From Alphaproteobacteria bacterium (GTDB taxonomy: Bacteria; Pseudomonadota; Alphaproteobacteria; Micropepsales; Micropepsaceae), in assembly GCA_028871795.1 (NCBI GenBank), contig JAGWMG010000006.1, positions 105,051 through 169,050 of the forward strand: DNA of 64,000 nucleotides. Reading direction: 5' to 3'. The position numbers were made by a program, and so were the translations under genes. Below, piece by piece: positions 7,670 to 15,369 of this stretch. A model generated the notes under the pieces. The model was not told where the DNA came from and did not search any database. It was given only the letters and a program-made list of their open reading frames with translations. Numbering within the stretch: the first letter of the stretch is position 1; every line of letters starts with the position of its first letter.

Positions 7670-9196
7670 ATGAGTTACCGCTCGCTGCGTGACTTTATCG
7701 CCAAGCTCGAAGCCGCGGGCGAACTGGTGCGCGTGCGCGAGCCGGTCTCCACCGTGCTGGAAATGACGGAAATCCAGACACGTCTGATCGCCCAGGGCGG
7801 ACCGGCGGCGATCTTCGAGCGGCCGCTCAAGGCGGACGGCACGCCGAGCGACATTCCGGTCCTCGTCAATCTGTTCGGCACGGTCAAGCGCGTCGCCATG
7901 GGCGTGACGATGGGCGGCGTCGAACGCACCGACGCCGCGTCGCTGCGCGAAGTCGGCGAGCTGCTCGCCACCCTGCGCCAGCCGGAACCGCCGCGCAGCG
8001 TGCGCGAAGCGTTCGACCTGCTGCCGCTGGCGAACAGCGTGATGGCGATGCGGCCGAAAACGACATCCAAACCGCCTTGTCAGGAGGTCGTGCTCAAGGG
8101 AGACGACATCGACCTGTCGCGGCTTCCCGTCCAGACTTGCTGGCCAGGAGAACCCGCGCCGCTCATCACTTGGCCGCTGGTCGTCACCAAGGGACCGGGC
8201 GAGGCGCGCGAGGACGATTACAATCTTGGCATCTATCGTATGCAGGTGCTGAACCGCCGCCAGACCGTCATGCGCTGGCTGCGGCACCGGGGCGGGGCGC
8301 AGCACCACGCGCGCTGGGCGAAGGAAAAGGCGGTGCCGCTGCCCGCCGCCGTCGTGCTCGGTGCCGACCCCGGAACCATCCTGGCGGCGGTGACGCCGAT
8401 CCCCGATACGTTGTCCGAATACCAGTTCGCCGGACTGCTGCGCGGCAATCGCGTCGAGCTTGCCGATTGCCTGACGCAGCCGCTGAAGGTGCCGGCCGAA
8501 GCTGAGATCGTTCTGGAAGGCGAGGTTTCGCTGACCGACTATCGCGACGAGGGCCCGTATGGCGACCACACCGGCTATTACAATTCGGTGGAGCGCTTCC
8601 CCGTCTTCACCGTGACGGCGATCACCATGCGGCGCGATCCGATCTATCTGTCCACCTACACCGGCCGGCCGCCGGACGAACCGTCGGTGCTGGGCGAGGC
8701 GTTGAACGAAGTGTTCGTGCCGCTGATCCGCCAGCAGTTTCCCGAGATCGTCGATTTCTGGCTGCCGCCGGAAGGCTGCAGCTACCGCATCGCCGTCGTC
8801 GGCATGAAGAAGGCCTATCCCGGCCACGCCAAGCGCGTGATGATGGCGGTGTGGTCGTATCTGCGCCAGTTCATGTACACCAAATGGGTGATCGTGGTGG
8901 ACGACGACATCGACGCGCGGAACTGGAAGGACGTGATGTGGGCGATCTCCACGCGCATGGACCCGGCGCGCGACATCACCGTCGTCGAGAACACGCCGAT
9001 CGATTATCTGGATTTCGCCTCGCCCGAGAGCGGGTTGGGATCGAAGATCGGGCTGGACGCCACCAACAAATGGCCGCCGGAAACCAAGCGCGAATGGGGC
9101 CGCCTCATCCGCATGGACGACGAGATCGTGCGTACCGTCAGCGAGAAATGGCCGCGCCTAGGCCTTCCCGGCGACGGCAAACCGGTGTGGAAATAG
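7670..9196 (+). CDS. UbiD-family decarboxylase
   Basis: A 508-aa protein of the UbiD family, which uses prenylated FMN to (de)carboxylate aromatic or alpha,beta-unsaturated acids. Seen in the sequence: N-terminal [13 protein letters not shown], the [10 protein letters not shown] segment followed by [11 protein letters not shown] (about residues 186-210), [11 protein letters not shown] (about residue 292 onward), which belongs to the prFMN/metal site, and the C-terminal [14 protein letters not shown]. Length is typical (about 490-520). No UbiX prenyltransferase is nearby, so the cofactor must come from elsewhere. Whether the substrate is 4-hydroxy-3-polyprenylbenzoate (ubiquinone synthesis) or another acid cannot be decided; the adjacent amino-acid permeases give no firm hint. 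Confidence 0.9.
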   Translation: MSYRSLRDFIAKLEAAGELVRVREPVSTVLEMTEIQTRLIAQGGPAAIFERPLKADGTPSDIPVLVNLFGTVKRVAMGVTMGGVERTDAASLREVGELLATLRQPEPPRSVREAFDLLPLANSVMAMRPKTTSKPPCQEVVLKGDDIDLSRLPVQTCWPGEPAPLITWPLVVTKGPGEAREDDYNLGIYRMQVLNRRQTVMRWLRHRGGAQHHARWAKEKAVPLPAAVVLGADPGTILAAVTPIPDTLSEYQFAGLLRGNRVELADCLTQPLKVPAEAEIVLEGEVSLTDYRDEGPYGDHTGYYNSVERFPVFTVTAITMRRDPIYLSTYTGRPPDEPSVLGEALNEVFVPLIRQQFPEIVDFWLPPEGCSYRIAVVGMKKAYPGHAKRVMMAVWSYLRQFMYTKWVIVVDDDIDARNWKDVMWAISTRMDPARDITVVENTPIDYLDFASPESGLGSKIGLDATNKWPPETKREWGRLIRMDDEIVRTVSEKWPRLGLPGDGKPVWK

Positions 9197-9227
9197 CGCG
9201 CCCTGCGAGCGACCATCGCAAGGGACA

Positions 9228-9280
9228 GCGGTGTATGTCCGCTTCCCGCCCCAAACTCACCGTTCGGATGAGGTCTCAAA
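9228..9280 (+). repeat. Dispersed 53-bp repeat, copy A
   Basis: A 53-base stretch beginning GCGGTGTATGTCCGCTTCCC is identical to copy B at 11577-11629, and a diverged third copy lies at 12074-12125. All three are in the same orientation and lie in gaps between genes. Flanking bases match only weakly, so the unit is about 53-60 bp. Confidence 0.85.
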
Positions 9281-9369
9281 CGCGCCATCTTCGGTCATTC
9301 CGCGCGACCTCGAAATGGTAAGCTCTGCACGCTCACGGAAGACTGTCAGGTGTTTCCAGAGGGGGGCCG

Positions 9370-9711
9370 CTAGGGCGCTTTTAGGCAGGGATAAAGCGTA
9401 AGCACCGCCTCCTTGACGCCTTCATATGAATCCTTGGACCAGACCTCTTGGTGCTGGCGAAGCCAGTCGAGCACCGCAGATAAGCTCGCGTTCTCGATGT
9501 TGGAGTAGCAAGGGCGCATTGTCGACTCGTTTTCGGACACATACACGATGTAGTCGTTGCACAATTTCTGATCGTCCCCCACAGCATCGGTGCACTTGCT
9601 GACGAAACTTCCGGTGGTTGAATCCTGTGCGAGCTGCACATATCGCGCGGATGCCGCGCCCGAACTGCCGCATAAAAGCAAGACGCATGCTGTCAATGCG
9701 ATCGATTTCAT
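9370..9711 (-). CDS. Secreted Rap1a/Tai-like small protein
   Basis: A 113-aa protein with a signal peptide (MKSIALTACVLLLCGSSGAA). The mature part has the cysteine layout C-x11-C-x2-Y, a central Cys in RPCYSN, and a C-terminal LTLYPC, with SAVLDWLRQHQEVW between them. This pattern resembles the Rap1a/Tai family (immunity proteins of type VI amidase effectors), also found as orphans in alphaproteobacteria. No effector amidase is adjacent. ATG at 9711 is preferred to 9720 because AAGGGGC is then about 10 bases upstream. A disulfide-bonded periplasmic protein is likely; the immunity role is inference. Confidence 0.55.
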   Translation of the reverse strand: MKSIALTACVLLLCGSSGAASARYVQLAQDSTTGSFVSKCTDAVGDDQKLCNDYIVYVSENESTMRPCYSNIENASLSAVLDWLRQHQEVWSKDSYEGVKEAVLTLYPCLKAP

Positions 9712-9766
9712 CTGGATCATGCCCCTTCGTTTATGAATGCAGCCGGAGGCGGCACGCCTTCCAAAT

Positions 9767-10243
9767 TCAGCGATGTGTATTCGACCCGTTCGAGCTTGGC
9801 GTCAGTTCGCAATGATTCTCCGGTGGGTTTGGGACACCTTGTTTCGTGTTCGCGATGCACACCTTCGATTGGATTTCAGCCGCCATCAGATATTCCGTGA
9901 TCCACTTTTTCCTAGCGGATACATCATTCCCGTTCACCGGGTCATGGATGGCGGCGTGGAGCCCTGCCATCTGAGCCGAACTGAGCCATTGCGACGGGAT
10001 TTCTATTCCACTGGCTTTCAGGAACTGTTGGTCCTCTTGCGTGAGGACCTCACCGCTTCTTTCGTAATTGAGGAGTGTGTCGTCGTCAAATTTACTCAGT
10101 TGATCGAGTGGAGGGCCGTACGGCTCATTGTTCGCTTGAGCGTTGGCTGCGCCGCTCAGAAGGCCGGCGATGGCGATCGACCGGCATAGCACCAGCACAC
10201 CGGTTTGGAACGGTTGAAACTGGATGAAGAATGACCGTCTCAT
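9767..10243 (-). CDS. Hypothetical secreted protein
   Basis: A 158-aa protein with a signal peptide-like N-terminus (basic and hydrophobic, cleavage near AANAQA at about residue 38). The mature part is polar, contains DQLSKFDDDTLLNYERSGEV and a helical middle segment, two cysteines (KVC, NHCEL), and a low-complexity tail TPSSNGSNTHR. I do not recognise the family. ATG at 10243 is preferred over GTG at 10249 because AAGGAG lies 8 bases upstream. The gene is co-oriented with the Rap1a-like gene 55 bases downstream, so the two may share a transcript. Confidence 0.6.
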   Translation of the reverse strand: MRRSFFIQFQPFQTGVLVLCRSIAIAGLLSGAANAQANNEPYGPPLDQLSKFDDDTLLNYERSGEVLTQEDQQFLKASGIEIPSQWLSSAQMAGLHAAIHDPVNGNDVSARKKWITEYLMAAEIQSKVCIANTKQGVPNPPENHCELTPSSNGSNTHR

Positions 10244-10284
10244 CGGCACAACTCCTTCAGGTCATCGCGCTCGGGCGCCGTTGA

Positions 10285-10312
10285 GGCCTTTGCACTATCG
10301 CATTCAAAGGCC
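10285..10312. repeat. 8-bp perfect inverted repeat (GGCCTTTG/CAAAGGCC)
   Basis: GGCCTTTG (10285-10292) and CAAAGGCC (10305-10312) flank a 12-base loop in the 99-bp gap below the DUF1036 gene and above the next minus-strand gene. No T-run follows, so this is not a textbook terminator. It could be an attenuating hairpin or a protein-binding site. Confidence 0.4.
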
Positions 10313-10342
10313 CCGGCCGCCTCGGTCCGAAAGAGCGGCTCC

Positions 10343-10906
10343 TCACCATATCAGGCTGCCGGGGCGGGCGTTGTCCCAGGTGAGGGTGAAGTCATAGTCA
10401 ACTTCCAAATCGTCGCCGAATACGCCGGTGGGATCACTGGCGCTGGGCATCTGCAGAAAACCGCGTTTGATGTCGTTCGATTCGCACGGACCCATGGCGT
10501 TCTGATACTCGAAGCTGCGCGCGCCGCCGCCGCTTCCGCTGCTGAAATCAAGAGCGGAGGCTCCTGCACCGACGCACCAGCCGTCGCTGCTCGGCGGCCC
10601 GTCGCTCCAAGCACGAGACAGGTCCGGATGCGCGGGATCGTATTCGTTGTAAGCGAAGACATAGCGGTGATACGAATAGCTGTCTTCGGGAAACAGCGCG
10701 CGGCACTGACCGGGCTGGATATTATACCAGCCCCGCGAGTGCAGGCCGGGACTGTCGCGCCCCCACCATGCGATCGCCACGGCCACCAGCACGTTGGTGC
10801 CATTGCAAATCTGCGGATGATTGAGCGTCGCGTGCGCGGGAACCATCGATCCCGCGAGAATCAGCGACAACATCCCGGCGCGCAGCGCCGCCTTGACCCA
10901 GCCCAC
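10343..10906 (-). CDS. DUF1036 domain secreted protein
   Basis: A 187-aa protein with a signal peptide (hydrophobic stretch LSLILAGSMVPAHA). The mature start, ICNGTNVLVAVAIAWW, followed by SRGWYNIQPGQCRALF, is the DUF1036 pattern (a family common in alphaproteobacteria: C-N-T ... GWW-x-I-x-PG-x-C). Four or more cysteines suggest disulfides in the periplasm. Here the domain is extended by a glycine/serine-rich middle (DFSSGSGGGARSFEY) and a C-terminal tail. I chose the GTG at 10906, preceded by AAGGGGA at good spacing; an internal ATG at 10873 would shorten the signal peptide. Function unknown. Confidence 0.7.
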   Translation of the reverse strand: MGWVKAALRAGMLSLILAGSMVPAHATLNHPQICNGTNVLVAVAIAWWGRDSPGLHSRGWYNIQPGQCRALFPEDSYSYHRYVFAYNEYDPAHPDLSRAWSDGPPSSDGWCVGAGASALDFSSGSGGGARSFEYQNAMGPCESNDIKRGFLQMPSASDPTGVFGDDLEVDYDFTLTWDNARPGSLIW

Positions 10907-11007
10907 GGGCGTTTCCCCTTTGCCTGCATCCGCCAGTATACCGGAAAAGAGGCACCCGGCATACTTAATGGATTCCACGGCAAGCGGCGGAGCACGCCGT
11001 CGACCGG

Positions 11008-11472
11008 TCACCCGACTTGTTCGAACGCGGGCTTGCGGCCGATAACCTGTTCGTACACTTCGGCGAATTTCAAAACGTCGTGCTCGGCCTGGCAGCTGGC
11101 CTCAAGGTTCACATGGCGAAACGCCGAATAGCCGAGCTGTCCCGCCTTCTCGAGCTTGTATTGCCAGACAAGTCCGATGCCCGGCCAGCCGTGGCTCTCC
11201 CAGATGCAGGTCATGGGAAATGCCGACGACTCGACCGACTCGATTTCCGTCACCTTCACGCCGCGCTGAGGTGTTCCAAGCCAAATGGTGTGAACGCGAT
11301 GCACGTCGTCCTCTTCCGGCGAAACCGACGTCTTGCCCGGCAGGGGTTCACCCGTGAACGCACGATAAGCGGCGGCGATGACTTGCTGCGGCCCTGGCGT
11401 CGCGCAGATGGCATCCCAATCGCCCGTGTCCGGCTCATCGGGTGCGCCGGCAATCAGCCGTATGGTCTGCAT
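11008..11472 (-). CDS. Hypothetical cytoplasmic protein
   Basis: A 154-aa protein without signal or membrane segments. GGGAGG lies upstream of the ATG at 11472. Recognisable features are only compositional: an acidic N-terminus (DEPDTGDWDAICATPG), a central aromatic stretch IWESHGWPGIGLVW, and three cysteines. No family was recognised. It lies 101 bases upstream of the DUF1036 gene on the same strand and belongs to the block of small unknown genes between the repeat copies. Confidence 0.55.
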   Translation of the reverse strand: MQTIRLIAGAPDEPDTGDWDAICATPGPQQVIAAAYRAFTGEPLPGKTSVSPEEDDVHRVHTIWLGTPQRGVKVTEIESVESSAFPMTCIWESHGWPGIGLVWQYKLEKAGQLGYSAFRHVNLEASCQAEHDVLKFAEVYEQVIGRKPAFEQVG

Positions 11473-11576
11473 TGATCGGGTCCTCCCGGGCTAAGGTATC
11501 CGGAGCCATACCAACGCGGCGGCGGCAAACGATCAAGCCGCACGATCACCGCAGGACCGACACACCGCAAAGGGCG

Positions 11577-11629
11577 GCGGTGTATGTCCGCTTCCCGCCC
11601 CAAACTCACCGTTCGGATGAGGTCTCAAA
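11577..11629 (+). repeat. Dispersed 53-bp repeat, copy B
   Basis: Identical over 53 bases to copy A at 9228-9280, same orientation. It occupies the gap between the divergently oriented genes starting at 11472 (minus) and 11703 (plus), so it could affect one or both promoters. Confidence 0.85.
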
Positions 11630-11702
11630 TGCGCCAGAAGTTGCCATTTGATTGATGCGATTTCCGCTTCATGATGGTCGGGAAGTGGGAAAGACGGCCC
11701 CG

Positions 11703-12029
11703 ATGAAAGAAATCCTTTTCGGCGCGATTGCGTCTGTCTTCGTGTTTTCCGCCGCAATCTTCCAACCGTCCTACAGCAGTACGTCAGCGAGCGCCGACAA
11801 GACGATGACAGGAGTGGTCATCGCCTACGTAGAACGTTCAAGACATTGGCCGAAGGACGCATACTCTGTGCAGCTCAATCGAACTGAAAACGGATTGCTC
11901 ATGTACTGGGTTGTTTACAGAAAGGCCCCATACAGTGCTTCCTTTGTCGTCGGTAACGACGGTAAGTCCTTCGTTGCTGTTGTGGACCCGGCAAAACGAC
12001 AAGTTGTCCGCGAAATGGCATTCCAGTAG
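11703..12029 (+). CDS. Small secreted hypothetical protein
   Basis: A 108-aa protein with an N-terminal hydrophobic signal or anchor (EILFGAIASVFVFSAAIF) and a mature part dominated by beta-prone, aromatic sequence (LLMYWVVYRKAPYSASFVVG). GC content looks lower than in neighbouring housekeeping genes. The frame is open upstream to 11652, but the signal peptide argues for ATG at 11703. No family was recognised. The repeat copy B precedes it and copy C follows it. Confidence 0.5.
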   Translation: MKEILFGAIASVFVFSAAIFQPSYSSTSASADKTMTGVVIAYVERSRHWPKDAYSVQLNRTENGLLMYWVVYRKAPYSASFVVGNDGKSFVAVVDPAKRQVVREMAFQ

Positions 12030-12073
12030 CGGACAACGAACGACCGGTTTTGGCGCGACCCGGTCGTCGCGGC

Positions 12074-12125
12074 TATGTCCGATGTCAGCCCCAAAATCCC
12101 CGATCAGAACAGGTCGCAAAGGCGC
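12074..12125 (+). repeat. Dispersed repeat, diverged copy C
   Basis: This 52-base stretch aligns without gaps to copies A and B (TATGTCCG ... CCCCAAA ... AGGTC.CAAA.GCGC), at roughly 70-75% identity by eye. Same orientation as the other copies. It follows the small secreted gene ending at 12029. The conserved blocks with scattered substitutions indicate an older copy of the same element. Confidence 0.6.
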
Positions 12126-12234
12126 GAGAGCTCGCCATTCAGACGTACAGGATGATCGTTGTTCCCTCCGATATTGAGCGCATCGGTCGCGCTGTCAGTG
12201 ATCCTTATCGGCCTCGATCCGCGTCCGGGAGCCT

Positions 12235-12567
12235 TTACTCTGTCGGAGCGATGAAATCGGCGGCCACGTCGAGAACAATTTCAGGAAATGATTCAGCTAC
12301 AGCTTCTCGAATTTGCGCACTTGCCGATGCGTCCACAGGTCCAGCCGCAAAGGCTTTCTCCCTGGATTGAGCGTCCGGCCATTGTGCATAGCTGTACCAC
12401 AAGCCATCTGAACCGCGATGAAGCCTTGCGCCTAATGATCCGCGCGATCGTAACAGATTTGTGACGTGCGACCAGGCCTGAGTAAAACCGTTCTCAGTGC
12501 CCGGATGAAGCCGCCATCGGTAGAGCACAACAAATCCAGGCGGTGAGGAACGAACCTCTGCTGACAT
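12235..12567 (-). CDS. Antibiotic-biosynthesis-monooxygenase-like protein
   Basis: A 110-aa protein with the ABM/dimeric alpha-beta-barrel pattern: FVVLYRWRLHPGTENGFTQA at the N-terminus, a central GSLGARLHRGSDGLWYSYAQW, and a C-terminal helix with SREKAF. Family members are small cofactor-free oxygenases or stress proteins. Here function is only a fold-level guess. GC is lower than in core genes, and the gene sits at the edge of the accessory block. Confidence 0.65.
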   Translation of the reverse strand: MSAEVRSSPPGFVVLYRWRLHPGTENGFTQAWSHVTNLLRSRGSLGARLHRGSDGLWYSYAQWPDAQSREKAFAAGPVDASASAQIREAVAESFPEIVLDVAADFIAPTE

Positions 12568-13208
12568 CGGACGCTCTCCATGAGTGCTGCCTGCTCTCTC
12601 GGGTTTTCGCTAACATGCCAAAGAAACCCCAATCAAGATTCACCTGGAAGTGGCAACGGCCGTAATGGTACTTCGCGCCGGTCCAACTCGCTGAGTTGGC
12701 CACATGAATGACCAACATTGGCGCAAGTTTGCCATCCTGCCGCTCTCGGGATCGTCCGGTTCCCGCTCGCAGGCGGACGTTCTTCGCACCGACAGTCCGG
12801 TCGCGGATGAGAATGCTCCTGATCGGCGCTCGCGAAAATATTTCCGCGCGCACCCCTTGAAACCCAAAAATGCGTTCCCCATTTGTCCGATGCAGTTAAG
12901 AGGGTTTCCGTGCCTCGGACGCGGGGCGAAGAGATGGTGCAAAGTTGTCGCGAAACATAATGGGGTGAGAGTGCGCCCTCGCGCGCATGACGATGAGGCA
13001 GGCTGGTTCGACGCCTGCTTCGAGAAGCTCCATGGAACAGCAAAGGTGCTGACTGCATTCGCGGCGTTGACGCGCCCGGCGGCCCGCCTGCCGTAGCTAT
13101 TCTTCCGGAAGGCGGGTCGGGACCCGCCTTTCGGCTATTTGGTGCATCTCGGCGCCCGGAACGATTGCGCGGCTTGCCTTCGGGGGGACGGCGGGCCAAA
13201 ACCCCGCC
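12568..13208. other. 641-bp gap without a convincing gene
   Basis: Open frames exist on both strands (for example 12704-13096 plus and 12640-12942 minus), but their translations are arginine/proline-rich, lack domain motifs and signal peptides, and look like shadows. The only structure I see is the GC-rich palindrome at 13109-13130. It may be decayed sequence at the edge of the accessory block; the pmbA promoter should lie in the last 80 bases. Confidence 0.5.
13109..13130. terminator. Terminator-like hairpin upstream of pmbA
   Basis: AAGGCGGGTC-GG-GACCCGCCTT is a perfect 10-bp inverted repeat with a 2-base centre, so a slightly shorter stem with a larger loop would form. It ends in only three T residues, so termination is uncertain. 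No plus-strand gene directly precedes it; it may insulate the pmbA operon or be a stray palindromic repeat. Confidence 0.45.
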
Positions 13209-14552
13209 ATGACCGCCAAACCCGATCCCCAAGACCTGCTTCATGGTCTGCTCCGTGCCGCCAAGGCAGCCGGCGCCGACGCGGCCGACGCCTTGTTCGT
13301 CGAGAACGTCTCCGCGAGCGTGTCCTATCGCCTGGGCAAGCTGGAGGACGTGGAGCGTTCCGAATCCTCCGACATCGGCCTGCGCGTGTTCCTGGGCCAG
13401 AAGGTGGCGTTCGTTTCCTCGACCGATTTTTCCAAGGACGGCATTGCCGCCCTGCCCAAACGCGCGGTGACGATGGCCAAGCTGGCCCCGGAGGACAAAT
13501 TCGCCTGCCTGGCGCCTCGCGAAAGGCTGGCGAGATCGATCCCCGACCTCGACCTCGAGGACCCCGCCGAGCCGCCGGCCGCCGCACTGGTCGAGCGCGC
13601 CCGCACCGTCGAAGAAGCGGCCATGGCCGTGAAAGGCATCACGAACTCCGAAGGCGGCGGCGCGAGTTTCAGCCGCTCGGCCATCGCGCTCGCCACCAGC
13701 GAAGGCTTCTACGGACGCTATGCCGGCACGCATCATTCCATCGGCGTCGCCGTGCTGGCCGGCGAAGGCACGGCCATGGAACGCGACTACGACAGCGCCG
13801 GCGCGCGGCGCGCGGGCGATCTCGACCCGCCCGAAACCGTCGGCAAACGCGCCGGCGAACGCGCGGTCGCCCGCCTGGGGCCGCGCAAGGCGAAGTCGCA
13901 GGCCGTTCCGGTGGTCTTCGATCCGCGCGAATCCGCCGGGCTGCTCGGACATCTCACGGGTGCGATTTCCGGCGCCGCCATCGCCCGCGGCGTGAGCTTT
14001 CTCAAAGACCGCCTCGGGCAGGAAATCTTCGCGCCGTCCATCACCGTCGTGGACGATCCTCACCGTTTGCGCGGCTTGCGTTCCAAGCCGTTCGACGGAG
14101 AAGGCGTGGCCAACGCCCGCATGGCCGTCGTCGAGAACGGCGTGCTGAAGACCTGGCTGCTCGACTGCGCCAGCGCCAAACAGCTCGGACTTGGGACCAC
14201 CGGACACGCCGCGCGCGGCACCGGCGGCCCGCCACATCCCTCGTCCACCAATTTCCACATGCTGCCGGGCACGCTGTCGCCCGAGGAGCTGATGGCGGAC
14301 ATCGCGGAGGGCTTCTACGTCACCGAGCTGATGGGCATGGGCGTCAACGGCGTCAACGGCGACTACAGCCGCGGCGCTTCGGGATTCTGGATCGAGAAGG
14401 GCAGGATTTCCTATCCCGTGTCGGAGGTCACGATCGCCGGAAACCTGAAGGACATGTACCGCGCGCTGACGCCCGCCAACGATCTCGTCTTCCGCTATGG
14501 CACCAACGCGCCCACCTGCCGCATCGAGGGTATGACCGTTGCCGGAGCATGA
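13209..14552 (+). CDS. pmbA: TldD/PmbA family protein (PmbA/TldE-like)
   Basis: A 447-aa protein of the TldD/PmbA (TldE) family, whose two subunits form a cytoplasmic metalloprotease that matures microcin- and CcdA-type peptides. Seen: N-terminal ADALFVENVSASVSYRLGKL, the central GGGASFSRSAIALATSEGFY, VPVVFDPRESAGLLGHL, the C-terminal MGMGVNGVNGDYSRGASGFW. No HExxxH metal motif is present, as expected for the PmbA/TldE rather than the TldD subunit. Length is normal. It starts the lipid A gene run; the next gene begins inside its last codons (14-base overlap). Confidence 0.9.
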   Translation: MTAKPDPQDLLHGLLRAAKAAGADAADALFVENVSASVSYRLGKLEDVERSESSDIGLRVFLGQKVAFVSSTDFSKDGIAALPKRAVTMAKLAPEDKFACLAPRERLARSIPDLDLEDPAEPPAAALVERARTVEEAAMAVKGITNSEGGGASFSRSAIALATSEGFYGRYAGTHHSIGVAVLAGEGTAMERDYDSAGARRAGDLDPPETVGKRAGERAVARLGPRKAKSQAVPVVFDPRESAGLLGHLTGAISGAAIARGVSFLKDRLGQEIFAPSITVVDDPHRLRGLRSKPFDGEGVANARMAVVENGVLKTWLLDCASAKQLGLGTTGHAARGTGGPPHPSSTNFHMLPGTLSPEELMADIAEGFYVTELMGMGVNGVNGDYSRGASGFWIEKGRISYPVSEVTIAGNLKDMYRALTPANDLVFRYGTNAPTCRIEGMTVAGA

Positions 14553-15336
14553 CTACGCCGCCGACACGGCGCTGCTGGAGGAAGTGGTCCGCCAAGGCGG
14601 AGCACTCGCCAAGACGTTCCTGGCGGGGAAAAACAGAGCCAGAAGCAAGCAGGACGGAAGCCCGGTCTCGGACGCCGACCTGGCCGTCGACCGCTTCCTG
14701 AACGAACGCCTGCGTGCCGCGCGCCCCGAATACGGCTGGTTGTCGGAAGAAAGCGAAGACGACCTCGCGCGGCTTTCCGCCAAGCGCGTCTTCGTCGTCG
14801 ACCCCATCGACGGCACGGTCGCGTTCCTCAAGGGCAAGCCGCATTTCACGATCTGCGCCGCCGTGGTCGAAAAAGAGATTCCAATCGCCGCGGCCGTATA
14901 TAATCCGCTTACGGAAGAATGCTTCACCGCTGCCCGCGGCGCCGGCGCGCGCCTCAACGGGGAGCCGATCCGGGTCAGCGACCGCGACCGGCTGGAAGGC
15001 TGCCGCATGCTCGCCAGCAAGACGTCGCTTAGGAATTCCTGTTGGGGCGGCGCACCCTGGCCGGCAATGACGGTCGAAACGCCAAACTCCATCGCCTATC
15101 GCATCGCCCTGGTCGCCTGCGGGGCTTTCGACGCGGCCCTGACGTTATCGGCCACGCACGACTGGGACCTGGCCGCCGCGGATCTCATCGTGCGGGAAGC
15201 CGGCGGCTTCATTTCATCGCACGACGGAAGCGCTCTGCGCTTCAATCGGGTGGCCGTCGTCCAGCCGCCGGTGGTGGCCGCGGGGCGCGCCCTGCACGAA
15301 GCGATTTTGTCGCGCCGTTGCGCAAATGGACCCTGA
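14539..15336 (+). CDS. Inositol monophosphatase-family phosphatase (CysQ/SuhB-like)
   Basis: A 265-aa protein with all lithium-sensitive phosphatase motifs: WLSEESEDD (motif with metal-binding Glu), VDPIDGTVAFLKG (D-P-[IL]-D-G-T) and WDLAAADLIVREAGG. Family members hydrolyse 3'-phosphoadenosine 5'-phosphate (CysQ) or inositol/sugar phosphates. The VAFLKG after DGT is closer to CysQ-type than to SuhB-type sequences, but I keep the family name only. The start is TTG at 14539, overlapping the pmbA end by 14 bases. It lies directly before msbA, an arrangement seen in other alphaproteobacterial lipid A clusters. Confidence 0.85.
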   Translation: MPEHDYAADTALLEEVVRQGGALAKTFLAGKNRARSKQDGSPVSDADLAVDRFLNERLRAARPEYGWLSEESEDDLARLSAKRVFVVDPIDGTVAFLKGKPHFTICAAVVEKEIPIAAAVYNPLTEECFTAARGAGARLNGEPIRVSDRDRLEGCRMLASKTSLRNSCWGGAPWPAMTVETPNSIAYRIALVACGAFDAALTLSATHDWDLAAADLIVREAGGFISSHDGSALRFNRVAVVQPPVVAAGRALHEAILSRRCANGP

Positions 15337-15369
15337 GGACGGCCAAAAGGCGCCATTTGCCGCCCTCGC

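Noticed and set aside
12633..14258. A minus-strand open frame of 541 codons opposite pmbA
   Set aside because: No motif or signal peptide; pmbA on the plus strand is clearly real.
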